Of a DNA stretch of 43,512 nt, positions 7,799-16,247 are shown piece by piece (positions within the stretch are counted from its first letter, which is position 1; the number at the start of each line of letters is the position of its first letter). A model generated the notes under the pieces. That model was not told where the DNA came from. It saw only the letters and a list, made by a program, of their open reading frames with translations, and searched no databases. Both the position numbers and the translations under genes were made by a program. The stretch is from an uncultured Anaerotignum sp. (lineage in GTDB: Bacteria > Bacillota > Clostridia > Lachnospirales > Anaerotignaceae). The stretch lies in assembly GCA_910578425.1 (NCBI GenBank), contig CAJTQX010000019.1, positions 1-43,512 on the forward strand. Reading direction: 5' to 3'.

Positions 7799-9309
7799 GC
7801 CTGTATATCCTCCGCGCCGCAGGCTTTCAGGAAGCGGCCGAACGCTTCGCGCCCTTCTTCCGTCCGCTTATACACGCCTGCATCCTCCAAAACCTGCGCG
7901 AACACAAGCCCGATTTCCTGCTCTATAATGCTGTTCAGTTCCTCGCGGGAAACCCTGCCGTATTTTTTCATAAATTCCTCAGCCCATTCGGCATGGAGCG
8001 CGGTTTTTTCATTTGCCCGCAAATCCTTCTCCGCAAGGATACCATCTTTCACAGCCTCCATTTCCTCCAGAAGCCTTGCAGGCAGAACAGCCAGCCCCAT
8101 AACCTCAATCAGGCCAATGTTTTCCTTTTTGATATGATGCAGCTTTGCATGGGGGTGATATACACCGAGCGGGTGCTCCTCCGTTGTAATGTTGTTGCGC
8201 AGTACCAGATCCAGTTCAAATTTCCCATCCCGTTTGCGGGCAATGGGCGTGATGGTGTTATGCGGCTCCCCGTCCGTTTCCGCAAAAATGAACGCCGCTT
8301 CGTCCGTATAGCCCCGCCATTTTGCCAGGATTTTATCCGCCAGCTCTACAAGCCTGTCACTGTCCGCACAGCGCAGGCGGATAACAGACATCGGCCATTT
8401 CACAATACCCGCGTCCACATCTGCAAATCCTTCAAACACAATGCATTTTTCCACCTCCGCCAGTTCCATAGCGAAGGTATAGCGTCCGCCCTGAAAATGG
8501 TCATGCGCCAGTATGGAACCGCCCACGATAGGCAAATCTGCATTCGAGCCGATGAAGTAATGCGGCAGGAACTTAATAAAATCGAACATTTTTTCAAACG
8601 CACTGCGGTCTATCTTCATCGGAACATGCTCCCCGTTGAACGCAATGCAGTGTTCGTTATAGTATACATAAGGGGAATACTGGAAAAACCAGTCCTTCCC
8701 TGCAATGCGGATGGGGATAATCCTGTGATTCTGCCTTGCAGGATGGTCCGCCCTGCCGCCGTAGCCCTCATTTTCCTTGCAGAGCATACACTGCGGATAG
8801 TTTCCTTTAGGCGTATTTTTCGCTGCGGCAATGGCTTTCGGATCTTTTTCCGGCTTGGAAAGGTTGATTGTAATATCCAAATCGCCGTATTCCGTTGCCG
8901 TTTTCCAGCGGCGGTCCTTGCAGATGCGATAGCTGCGGATGTAATCTGTTGCCTGACTGAAAGCATAATACCAGTCTGTCGCCGCCTCCGGACTTTCCTG
9001 CATCCGGTGCTCAAATTCCGCAATCACCTCATGCGGGAATGGCGTCAGAAGCCCCATCAGCTTCGTATCAAACAAATCCCTGTATGCAATGCTGTTTTCA
9101 ATGATGCCCTTTTCGCAGGCATAGTCCAGCAATATTTTCAAAATTTCCTCCAATTCCATTGCGGAGTCTTCGGATGCCGCAGGCTGTTCCAGGCTGTTCA
9201 TGCCCAGCTCCTGCAAAATGCGGTTCATTACAAACACCTCATCGCAGCTCTGAATCAGTCCTTTTTCAACGCCATAACGCGCCAGATTATTTACAGCACG
9301 GGTTACCAT
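7795..9309 (-). CDS. galT: UDP-glucose--hexose-1-phosphate uridylyltransferase, type 2
   Basis: A 504-aa enzyme of the longer Firmicutes-type GalT family. It exchanges galactose-1-phosphate with UDP-glucose to give UDP-galactose and glucose-1-phosphate. Visible marks include CMLCKENEGYGG, HPARQNHRIIPI, the YYNEHCIAFNGEH stretch and GGSILAHDHFQGG, the last carrying the active-site His region. The start follows AGGAGGGGAG. It begins 12 bases after galE and ends overlapping galM by 4 bases. It is cytoplasmic and full length, with nothing missing. Confidence 0.95.
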   Translation of the reverse strand: MVTRAVNNLARYGVEKGLIQSCDEVFVMNRILQELGMNSLEQPAASEDSAMELEEILKILLDYACEKGIIENSIAYRDLFDTKLMGLLTPFPHEVIAEFEHRMQESPEAATDWYYAFSQATDYIRSYRICKDRRWKTATEYGDLDITINLSKPEKDPKAIAAAKNTPKGNYPQCMLCKENEGYGGRADHPARQNHRIIPIRIAGKDWFFQYSPYVYYNEHCIAFNGEHVPMKIDRSAFEKMFDFIKFLPHYFIGSNADLPIVGGSILAHDHFQGGRYTFAMELAEVEKCIVFEGFADVDAGIVKWPMSVIRLRCADSDRLVELADKILAKWRGYTDEAAFIFAETDGEPHNTITPIARKRDGKFELDLVLRNNITTEEHPLGVYHPHAKLHHIKKENIGLIEVMGLAVLPARLLEEMEAVKDGILAEKDLRANEKTALHAEWAEEFMKKYGRVSREELNSIIEQEIGLVFAQVLEDAGVYKRTEEGREAFGRFLKACGAEDIQA

Positions 9310-9321
9310 GCTCTCCCCTCC

Positions 9322-10311
9322 TTACTTCTCAAAACCGTTCGGATGCGCCTGGTGCCATTTCCATGCTGTAGAAATGATTTCCTCCAGACTGTCCTGCCGG
9401 GGATTCCAGCCCAGTACGCGCTTTGCCTTTTCGCTGGAGGCAATCAGTTGTGCAGGATCGCCCGCGCGCCGCTCTACTTCCTTCGCAGGAATCGGATGTC
9501 CTGTAACCTTTCTTGCGGTTTCAATCACTTCCTTCACAGAGAACCCAACGCCGTTGCCAAGGTTGAAAATATCGCTCTCCCCGCCTTTTTCCAGATAATC
9601 CACCGCCAAAATATGCGCCATCGCCAAATCGGTAACGTGGATATAGTCGCGGATACACGTCCCATCGGGCGTAGGGTAGTCGTTGCCAAATACGCTGATA
9701 AATTCGCGCTGGCCGTTCGGTACCTGCAATATCAGCGGAATCAAATGGCTTTCCGGACTATGCGCCTCGCCGATATCGCCGCTGGTATGCGCGCCGCAGG
9801 CGTTGAAATAGCGCAGGGAAACATAACGGATGCCATAAGCGTTTGCCGTCCATTTGAACATTTTTTCCATCGCCAGCTTTGTTTCGCCGTATGGGTTCGT
9901 CGGCTCTGTGCGGTCATTTTCGAGGATAGGCACGCGCTCGGGCTCTCCGTAGGTTGCCGCCGTAGAGGAAAACACAATTTTATCCACACCGTTCTCGACC
10001 ATTGCCGCAAGGAAATCTCTTGTCTTGCAAAGGTTATTTTCATAGTATTTCAAAGGTTTTTCCACGCTTTCGCCAACCAGCGAATACGCCGCAAAATGGA
10101 TAACAGAAGAAATGTTTTCCTTCTGGAACACGCCGCTGATAAAATCATGGTCGCTGATATCCCCCTGATAAAATTTCGCATCGGGGTGAACTGCTTCTTT
10201 ATGGCCTGTTTCCAAATTATCCACTACAACAACGTCCCTGCCTGCCTCACAAAGCGCGGCTACTGTATGGGAACCGATATATCCGGCTCCGCCCAACACC
10301 AAAATCGCCAT
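9322..10311 (-). CDS. galE: UDP-glucose 4-epimerase
   Basis: A 329-aa short-chain dehydrogenase-type epimerase that interconverts UDP-galactose and UDP-glucose. The N-terminus has the NAD-binding GGAGYIGSH. FSSTAATYGEP supplies the Ser/Thr part of the catalytic site and NPYGETK the YxxxK pair. AGDPAQLIASSEKAKRVLGW near the C-terminus is typical of GalE. I start at the ATG at 10311, 10 bases after GGAG; an in-frame GTG six bases further up is too close to that site. A stem-loop repeat element separates it from galK upstream. Confidence 0.95.
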   Translation of the reverse strand: MAILVLGGAGYIGSHTVAALCEAGRDVVVVDNLETGHKEAVHPDAKFYQGDISDHDFISGVFQKENISSVIHFAAYSLVGESVEKPLKYYENNLCKTRDFLAAMVENGVDKIVFSSTAATYGEPERVPILENDRTEPTNPYGETKLAMEKMFKWTANAYGIRYVSLRYFNACGAHTSGDIGEAHSPESHLIPLILQVPNGQREFISVFGNDYPTPDGTCIRDYIHVTDLAMAHILAVDYLEKGGESDIFNLGNGVGFSVKEVIETARKVTGHPIPAKEVERRAGDPAQLIASSEKAKRVLGWNPRQDSLEEIISTAWKWHQAHPNGFEK

Positions 10312-10344
10312 ATGCACACATCTCCTTTGTTTGTATTAAGAGCT

Positions 10345-10627
10345 AAGACCCTGGGGGCTTTGCCCCCAAATCCCTACAAGAGCTTTCAGCCCTTGACCCG
10401 CTTTTCATCGCATTTCATGCGATGGGGAGGAAATATTTTAGCACAGCCCCCTCTTTATCCTTTCCGGAAAACGCAGTTTTCTGCAATAAAGTTTGGGGTC
10501 AAACCCTTTTCAATAGGTACCGGAAAGAAGTCCGGACGCGCACAGCGCGGCTTTGCGACGGTTACGGCGCAAAGTACTGACCGGCTTGTGGGAGTTTGAG
10601 GGTGAAACCCTCAAGGTTTTAGTCTTT
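10345..10627. repeat. Intergenic stem-loop repeat, copy 1 (inverted-repeat ends, with internal insert)
   Basis: The left end carries hairpins GGGGGC/GCCCCC (10353-10367), an imperfect AAGAGC/GCCCTT hairpin, and CATCGCAT/ATGCGATG (10406-10424). The right end is an inverted version, with GAGGGT/ACCCTC on the minus strand and a shared core CGGAAAACGCAGTTTTC. The right end abuts the galK stop codon. About 68 bases at 10517-10584, rich in small hairpins, are absent from copy 3 and look like an insertion. The whole 316-base galE-galK gap is this element plus the galE ribosome-binding site. There are no genes inside. Confidence 0.85.
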
Positions 10628-11884
10628 TCAAGTCAACTCCACGCCGCCCGCGCTCCGTATCGAAAGCACGTGGCACCGCCCCGCGCCGACCATCTGCTCC
10701 ATACCCCGCCGGAACTCTTCCAGCAGTTCATTCGGCACAAACGCCTGCACAGTGCCCGCAAAGCCGCCGCCATGCACCCGGAACGCGCCGCTTTCCCCCA
10801 GCAGCATATCGCACGCCGCCAACGTATACAGCACTTCCTGCTGCCGAAGCCGCCCTTCTACCCGAACATTCTGCAAATACATTACGGACGACTGGCCGGA
10901 TTCCTTCACCAGCCGCAAAAACTTCTGGAACTCTCCTTTTTGCAGATATTCCGCTTCCTCAACAGCCCGTTTGCTGTCACGAAAGAAATGGAACGCACGC
11001 ACCACAGCGCGGTCGCCCGCTTTCTGCCGGATTTCTGCCAGCTTTTCCCTGAACACGTTTTCGTCCGCATCCCGCAGGACCTCCGCCCCCAGCTCTGCCG
11101 CGACTTCACGCATCTCCATCGGGATAGCGGAATATTCATCGGAAAGGTCTGCATGGTCTGCGCCGGAATCGATGATACACAGGCTGTATCCCGTTGTTTC
11201 AAAACGGAAATCCAGCTTGCGTACCTCCGGCGTTTCCGGCTCCTTAAAATCAATCGCCACAATGCCGCCGACTGCCGAAGCCGTCTGATCCATCAGCCCG
11301 CTCAGCTTGCCGAAATACACATTTTCCGCGTACTGCCCAATCCGCGCAATCTCCACAGGGGAAACCTTCCCGCCGCAGAACAGTCCGTTGATGACCGTAC
11401 CCAAAAGTACCTCATACGCCGCCGAGGAGGAAAGCCCCGAACCTTTCAACACGTTGGAAACGGCATACAAATCAAACCCTTCTACCGGATACCCCATCTC
11501 TATCATTCTTGCCGCAACGCCGCGAATCAATGCAGCGGAGGTATTCTTTTCTGCCTCCCGCACATGGACGTCCGCCAAATCCACCTCGTCCGGCGCGAAG
11601 CCTTCGGATAGAACACGTATCGTCTTTGTGCCGTTGGGCAGTGCCGCCGCCAGAATGTCCATATCCACCGCCGCCGCCAGCACGCACCCATGCTGATGGT
11701 CTGTATGGTTCCCGCCGATTTCCGTCCGTCCCGGCGCGCTGAAAATGCGGGGATATTCTTTCCCGTATGTCCCTGCAAAGCCTTCTTTTACCCGCCGGAT
11801 ACGTTCCAGATAGATTTCCTTATCCTGCGAAAACCGCGGATATGCCTCGCGCAGCTTTTCTTCCTTGATTTCCCTGTCCTGCAT
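10628..11884 (-). CDS. galK: Galactokinase
   Basis: A 418-aa GHMP-family kinase that phosphorylates alpha-D-galactose at C1 with ATP. The family motifs are the GalK signature GRTEIGGNHTDHQHG near residue 52, the ATP loop GSGLSSSAAYE near 148, the aspartate region LMDQTASAVGG, and HGGGFAGT near the C-terminus. Length is a little above E. coli GalK because of an N-terminal helical extension of about 35 residues. GGGAG lies 11 bases before the ATG. It is the first gene of the Leloir set, with the repeat element between it and galE. Confidence 0.96.
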   Translation of the reverse strand: MQDREIKEEKLREAYPRFSQDKEIYLERIRRVKEGFAGTYGKEYPRIFSAPGRTEIGGNHTDHQHGCVLAAAVDMDILAAALPNGTKTIRVLSEGFAPDEVDLADVHVREAEKNTSAALIRGVAARMIEMGYPVEGFDLYAVSNVLKGSGLSSSAAYEVLLGTVINGLFCGGKVSPVEIARIGQYAENVYFGKLSGLMDQTASAVGGIVAIDFKEPETPEVRKLDFRFETTGYSLCIIDSGADHADLSDEYSAIPMEMREVAAELGAEVLRDADENVFREKLAEIRQKAGDRAVVRAFHFFRDSKRAVEEAEYLQKGEFQKFLRLVKESGQSSVMYLQNVRVEGRLRQQEVLYTLAACDMLLGESGAFRVHGGGFAGTVQAFVPNELLEEFRRGMEQMVGAGRCHVLSIRSAGGVELT

Positions 11885-11957
11885 ATCGTCCTATGCTCCC
11901 TTCCGCCTTATTTGGGGGAACCCCTGATTCCTTCGCTGCTCCACGCACCGGAAAAAA

Positions 11958-12215
11958 TCAGTGATTCCCTATAAAAATGCCTGCGAAAACGGCAATCACC
12001 AGCAGCGTCCCCAGCACGAATATGATTTTATCCATCGTGCCAACAGAAACATCTATCCGGTCATATATCCCAAATTTCGCCCTGGCAATCTTTTCCTCTG
12101 CCTTTTGCAGTACGCTTTCCTTCTTTTTCAGTTCTTCCTCTTTTTGTTCCAGTTCCCGCTGTTTTTCCAGCAGGCTCTCCTCTGTCATGATAAGCTCCCG
12201 TTCCTTCTCCTCCAA
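11958..12215 (-). CDS. Small coiled-coil protein with C-terminal membrane anchor
   Basis: An 85-aa protein. Residues about 1-45 are almost pure Glu/Lys/Gln/Leu and should form a coiled coil. FGIYDRIDVSVGTMDK follows, then one hydrophobic helix (about 63-82) ending IGNH. I recognise no named family. The start is probably TTG at 12215, 9 bases after AAAGGAG; the in-frame ATG at 12188 behind GGGAG is a real alternative (76 aa). A TG-extended TATACT lies at 12241-12246 on this strand. It sits between mglC and galK, and its function is unknown. Confidence 0.72.
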   Translation of the reverse strand: MEEKERELIMTEESLLEKQRELEQKEEELKKKESVLQKAEEKIARAKFGIYDRIDVSVGTMDKIIFVLGTLLVIAVFAGIFIGNH

Positions 12216-12302
12216 AGGCTTCGGCTCCTTTCTTCTTTCAAGTATAACAAATCCCTCCGGAGGCTTCCAGAGGGAATTGTGCTGTTTTTTCCACAGAAAA
12301 TC

Positions 12303-13307
12303 TTACTTCTTTGCAATATATTTCCGAACGTCAATCGCAACGGCAAGAATAATAATCAAGCCTTTAATAACATATTGCAGATATGCGTTTACACCCAGAT
12401 AGTACAGGCTGTAGTTGATTACCTGCAATATAATAACACCAATAAGGATACCGGGAATGGTACCGATACCGCCGTTAAACGAAACGCCGCCGATAACGCA
12501 GCCGGAAATCGCGTCAAGGTCATAGTTCAGACCAGTCGCCGTTGTAACGGACTGGATACGTCCTGCTTCAAGGAACGCCGCAATGCCGTAAAGCACGCCT
12601 GCAACCAGATAAACCAACATAATATTTTTTGCTACGTTTACACCGGAAACGGCCGCCGCTTCAGTATTTCCGCCAATCGCAAACATATTCTTGCCCAGCG
12701 TCGTCTTATTCCATACCACCCACATAACAATGGAACAGATAATCAGGAACCAGACCAGATTCGGCACGCCCAAAAGATGCCGTCCGTTTACAAGGTCGAT
12801 GTAACGGGGGTCAAGGCTTGCCAGAGGCTGCGCGCCGCCCTCCTGGCTGTCGATATACAGACACAGGATACCATACGCAATAAGCTGCGTGCCCAGCGAA
12901 ATGATGAAGGCATGCATATGCAGCTTCGCAACGCCAAAACCATTTACCAGACAGAATACCACACAGACTACAATGGAAAGCACCAGCGGTATCCAGAGCG
13001 GCAGAGGCTCCGTAATGCCCTTATACATACGGGACGCATATGTCACGCTTTGCAGCAGGGACGCGGAAACAGCCGCGCCGCAGCCCAGGATACGCCCAGC
13101 CGAAAGGTCCGTACCGGCGAGTACGATCATGCCGGCAACACCCAGCGCGAGGATACCCCTTGTAGACGCCTGCGCCAAAATTTTCCACATATTGTTGATT
13201 GAAAGGAATGAGGGGTCTGCAATGATTACGCAGAGGATCATGATGCCAAGGATAAAGTACAGTGCGTAATTCAGCAGAAACTCAGACCAGTTCTTTTTAT
13301 CTTCCAT
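12303..13307 (-). CDS. mglC: Galactose/methyl-galactoside ABC transporter permease
   Basis: A 334-aa integral membrane permease of the ribose/galactose (BPD_transp_2) family with about eight to ten hydrophobic helices. Typical segments are LALGVAGMIVLAGTDLSAGR, GGNTEAAAVSGVNV (the loop that contacts the ATPase) and GLNYDLDAISGCVIGG. It forms the channel used by MglA and MglB. GGGGG precedes the ATG. The 14-base gap after mglA contains the perfect palindrome GTAACGTTAC. Confidence 0.94.
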   Translation of the reverse strand: MEDKKNWSEFLLNYALYFILGIMILCVIIADPSFLSINNMWKILAQASTRGILALGVAGMIVLAGTDLSAGRILGCGAAVSASLLQSVTYASRMYKGITEPLPLWIPLVLSIVVCVVFCLVNGFGVAKLHMHAFIISLGTQLIAYGILCLYIDSQEGGAQPLASLDPRYIDLVNGRHLLGVPNLVWFLIICSIVMWVVWNKTTLGKNMFAIGGNTEAAAVSGVNVAKNIMLVYLVAGVLYGIAAFLEAGRIQSVTTATGLNYDLDAISGCVIGGVSFNGGIGTIPGILIGVIILQVINYSLYYLGVNAYLQYVIKGLIIILAVAIDVRKYIAKK

Positions 13308-13321
13308 GTAACGTTACCCCC

Positions 13322-14875
13322 TTATACATACATCGCGGCAAGGCGCATGATTTCTTCCTGATTTGCGTCCTTAATATCCAGCGTGCCCGCCAGATGGCCG
13401 TTGCTCATTACCATGATACGGTCGCAGATGCCAAGCAGCTCCGGCATTTCGGAGGAAACGACGATAACGCTTTTCCCTTCGTTCGCCAGGTTGATGATCA
13501 ACTGATAAATTTCGTATTTCGCCCCGACGTCAATGCCGCGGGTCGGCTCGTCCAGCAGGAGGATTTCAGGCTTTGTCAGGAGCCACCGCCCAATGATGAC
13601 CTTTTGCTGGTTGCCGCCGGAAAGGGAGCGGATGTGTGTCTTCTGGCTGGGCGTTTTCACCCGCATGCTCTCAATGACCCACTGTGTATCCGTTTTCATC
13701 GTCGCGTTGGAAAGCAGGATACCTTTCCGGTAATTTTTGATATTCGCAATGACGGAGTTAAAAAGTATGCTCATGCCGCCGAAAATACCCGTCGCGCGGC
13801 GTTCCTCCGTCAGCATCGCAAAGCCGTTTGCAATCGCGTCCTTCGGCGTTTTATTCTGAATCGGCCTGCCGTCTTTCAAAATTTCGCCCTTCTCATGGTG
13901 GGCAATGCCGAAGATTGTTTCCAAAAGTTCTGTCCGCCTGCTGCCCACCAGCCCTGCAACGCCAAGGATTTCGCCCTTGTGCAGGTTAAAGCTGACGTCT
14001 ATGCAGCTCGGCATATATTTCCCCGTCAGATTTTTCACTTCCATGACAACATCGCCGGGCACATTCGTTTTCGGCGGGAACCGTTCTGTCAGATCGCGCC
14101 CTACCATCAGCTTAATAATCTTGTCTGTTGTCAGTTCGGAGGCATGTTCCGTTGCAATCCACTGTCCATCGCGCATGATAGTAACTTCATCGGAAATGCG
14201 GAGGATTTCCTCCATTTTGTGGCTGATATAAACCATTGCCACGCCTTTTGCTCTTAATTTATTGATGATTACAAAAAGATGTTCAACCTCTTCCTGTGTC
14301 AGGGAAGAAGTCGGCTCGTCCAGAACAAGAATTTTCGCGTTATAAGATACCGCTTTTGCAATTTCAACCATCTGCCGCTGGGAAACGCTCAGTTTACCGA
14401 TGATGGTTTTCGGGTTTACAGGAATATCAAGGTCATCAAAAACCTTTTTCGTTTCCTCGAACATTACTTTATGGCTGACAAGACCGCCCTGCTTCGGGAA
14501 ACGCCCCAGCCAGATATTTTCCATAACGCTGCGCTGCAGAACCTGATTCAGCTCCTGATGTACCATTGCAACGCCATTTTCCATAGCGTTTTTCGGACCG
14601 GTAAAATGTACCGGCTGTCCGTCAATGCAAATTTCGCCGCCGTCCTGTTTATAAATGCCAAATAAACACTTCATCAGTGTGGATTTGCCCGCGCCGTTTT
14701 CGCCCATCAGTGCGTGCACTGTGCCGGGGCGCAGCCGCAGCTTCGCGTGATCCAAAGCCTTTACGCCGGGGAACTGCTTTTCAATATCCGTCATTTCCAG
14801 TACAAATTCGGATGCGGGCTGTGTCTTTTCCAGCGTCACCACTTCCGCAGTCGTCTTTTCCTGATTTTCATTCAC
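13322..14875 (-). CDS. mglA: Galactose/methyl-galactoside ABC transporter ATP-binding protein
   Basis: A 517-aa tandem ABC ATPase. The first half has Walker A GENGAGKST (about 58-66), LSVSQRQMVEIAKA as signature and LVLDEPTSSL as Walker B. The second half has a degenerate Walker A region (AGLVGSRRTELL), a clear LSGGNQQKV signature and LLLDEPTRGIDVG. Both layouts are normal for sugar-uptake ATPases of this family. I place the start at GTG 14875 because the in-frame ATG at 14941 would translate a perfect hairpin (14910-14935) and add 22 residues unlike MglA. No strong SD precedes the GTG, so this start is uncertain. Confidence 0.93.
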   Translation of the reverse strand: MNENQEKTTAEVVTLEKTQPASEFVLEMTDIEKQFPGVKALDHAKLRLRPGTVHALMGENGAGKSTLMKCLFGIYKQDGGEICIDGQPVHFTGPKNAMENGVAMVHQELNQVLQRSVMENIWLGRFPKQGGLVSHKVMFEETKKVFDDLDIPVNPKTIIGKLSVSQRQMVEIAKAVSYNAKILVLDEPTSSLTQEEVEHLFVIINKLRAKGVAMVYISHKMEEILRISDEVTIMRDGQWIATEHASELTTDKIIKLMVGRDLTERFPPKTNVPGDVVMEVKNLTGKYMPSCIDVSFNLHKGEILGVAGLVGSRRTELLETIFGIAHHEKGEILKDGRPIQNKTPKDAIANGFAMLTEERRATGIFGGMSILFNSVIANIKNYRKGILLSNATMKTDTQWVIESMRVKTPSQKTHIRSLSGGNQQKVIIGRWLLTKPEILLLDEPTRGIDVGAKYEIYQLIINLANEGKSVIVVSSEMPELLGICDRIMVMSNGHLAGTLDIKDANQEEIMRLAAMYV

Positions 14876-14909
14876 CGCATTTTCACCACGCTTCCTTTTA
14901 TCGAAGAAC

Positions 14910-14935
14910 GCACAGTGAGGAAGCCCCCACTGTGC
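14910..14935 (-). promoter_or_regulatory. Intercistronic hairpin between mglB and mglA
   Basis: GCACAGTG and CACTGTGC form an 8-bp perfect stem with a 10-base inner part that can add GG/CC pairs. It lies in the 106-base gap after the mglB stop. No long U run follows, so it is more likely a 3'-end stabiliser or partial attenuator than a full terminator. Such elements commonly keep binding-protein mRNA more abundant than the downstream permease mRNA. Confidence 0.6.
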
Positions 14936-14981
14936 GAACATTCTTCCACAGCTAAAAACTGTATAAAGTTACCTGCCGGTA

Positions 14982-16025
14982 TTATTCGCCCTCGTAAGGT
15001 GCGTAAGGGATACGAACTGCAACGCCTGTGTCGTCGAAGCTGTAATCCGTGCCTGCAAGGAAATCTGCGCCGCCTGCAAGGTTCAGTGCAACTGCTGCGA
15101 TCGCATCGCCCATTGCCTGGCCGTCCTGCAATACTGTCGCGCTCATTGTGCCGTTCTGGATCGCGTCTTTCGCTGCATCTGTCGCGTCAACGCCGATTAC
15201 AGGGATAAAGTTCGCGCCTTCAGCACCTGTGTTGTAGCCAATGTTGGAAAGCGCAGCGATACAGCCGATTGCCATACCATCATTGTTCGCCAGTACAAGC
15301 TCAATCTTGCCTTCGTTTGCTGCAAGCATTGCTTCCATTGCTTTCTGGGCTGTTTCTGTATCCCAGTTGCAGACCTGTGTTTCGCCAACCTGTTCCATTT
15401 CAATGCCGTTCTCCACAGCCTGCTCTACGCTGTACTGTGTACGCGCGATTGCTTCGGGGTTATCGGGTTCGCCCTGGAACATAACATACTGTACCTTGCC
15501 GTCGCCGTTCAGGTCATATTCAGGATGTTCGTCAAAGATCTTCTTTACAAGATCGCCCTGCATTTTGCCTGCGTCCGCAGCGTTTGTGCCAATGAAGACA
15601 GCTTTTTCGTAAGATTTGATTACGTCTGTGTCAGGCTCTCTGTTGAAGAAAACAGTAGGGATGCCAGCATTTTTTGCTTTGTCCACAACGCCGCTTGCAG
15701 CCTTTGCGTCAACCATGTTTACACAAAGAACGTCTACGCCTTTTTCGATCATAACGTCAAGCTGGTCGTTCTGTGTAGCCTGATCGCCTTTGCCGTCCTG
15801 CATAATGATCTCAGCCTTGCCGTCCAGCGCAGCCTGAAGCGCATTCCGAACTGTGGAAATATAAGTATCATCATACTTGTAGATCAGAACGCCTACTGTA
15901 GGAAGGCTGCCGCCTTCGCCTTCGCCCTCACCGCTGTCCGCTGCAGGCTGGGAACCGCCGCCGCAGGCTGCTAAGCCCAAAACCATCACGGATGCCATCA
16001 GCATCGCCAAAAATTTCTTTTTCAT
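14982..16025 (-). CDS. mglB: Galactose-type ABC transporter substrate-binding lipoprotein
   Basis: A 347-aa extracellular lipoprotein. A signal peptide ends at the lipobox LAAC (Cys about 21), followed by a Ser/Gly/Glu linker. The mature part follows MglB/GGBP: IYKYDD at the first sugar loop, VNMVD, FFNREP, the calcium loop DLNGDGKVQ, NNDGMAIG and GVDATD. Against E. coli GGBP as I recall it, the sugar-contacting GHPDA is DNPEA here and the Asn256 position reads Gln, so its sugar preference may differ. AAGGAGGAGG gives very strong translation initiation. It has its own promoter. Confidence 0.93.
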   Translation of the reverse strand: MKKKFLAMLMASVMVLGLAACGGGSQPAADSGEGEGEGGSLPTVGVLIYKYDDTYISTVRNALQAALDGKAEIIMQDGKGDQATQNDQLDVMIEKGVDVLCVNMVDAKAASGVVDKAKNAGIPTVFFNREPDTDVIKSYEKAVFIGTNAADAGKMQGDLVKKIFDEHPEYDLNGDGKVQYVMFQGEPDNPEAIARTQYSVEQAVENGIEMEQVGETQVCNWDTETAQKAMEAMLAANEGKIELVLANNDGMAIGCIAALSNIGYNTGAEGANFIPVIGVDATDAAKDAIQNGTMSATVLQDGQAMGDAIAAVALNLAGGADFLAGTDYSFDDTGVAVRIPYAPYEGE

Positions 16026-16102
16026 GAGTATCCTCCTCCTTATTTTGCCGCCATCGCAGCGGCTGTAACAGGTTATTCAGCGGAATGTCCGCTGTTGGGA
16101 GT

Positions 16103-16201
16103 ATTATACCAAAAAGTCCAAAAGCAAAACATAGATTTTTTTTCCTACTACCATAAAAATTATTTGATTTCCCCGTCAAATTCGACAAAATTTTTTCAAA
16201 T
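16103..16201 (-). promoter_or_regulatory. mglB promoter with upstream TCAAAT repeats
   Basis: On the minus strand TGGTATAAT provides an extended -10 (hexamer 16103-16108); the -35 is poor, as expected for an activated promoter. On the plus strand TCAAAT occurs at 16176-16181 and 16196-16201, 20 bases apart, with an inverted ATTTGA at 16162-16167. These lie roughly 55-100 bases upstream of the start site and are candidates for response-regulator binding. The rest of the 222-base gap is AT-rich with no other recognisable signal. Confidence 0.5.
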
Positions 16202-16247
16202 CCGCATTTTTTTCTGGCAGTTCCGGCAGCAGATTTTCCAGAACATG

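Noticed and set aside
7606..10599. A 997-codon open frame on the plus strand
   Set aside because: It is antisense to galT and galE, which are clear genes. It has no SD, no recognisable domain and a His/Arg/Phe-rich composition typical of antisense shadow frames.
10345..10627. Insertion sequence with transposase
   Set aside because: There are no transposase coding sequences within the inverted repeats; the element is too short and consists of hairpins only.
11961..13202. A 413-codon plus-strand frame
   Set aside because: It is antisense to mglC and the small coiled-coil gene; the low-complexity His/Asn/Gln-rich translation has no domain.
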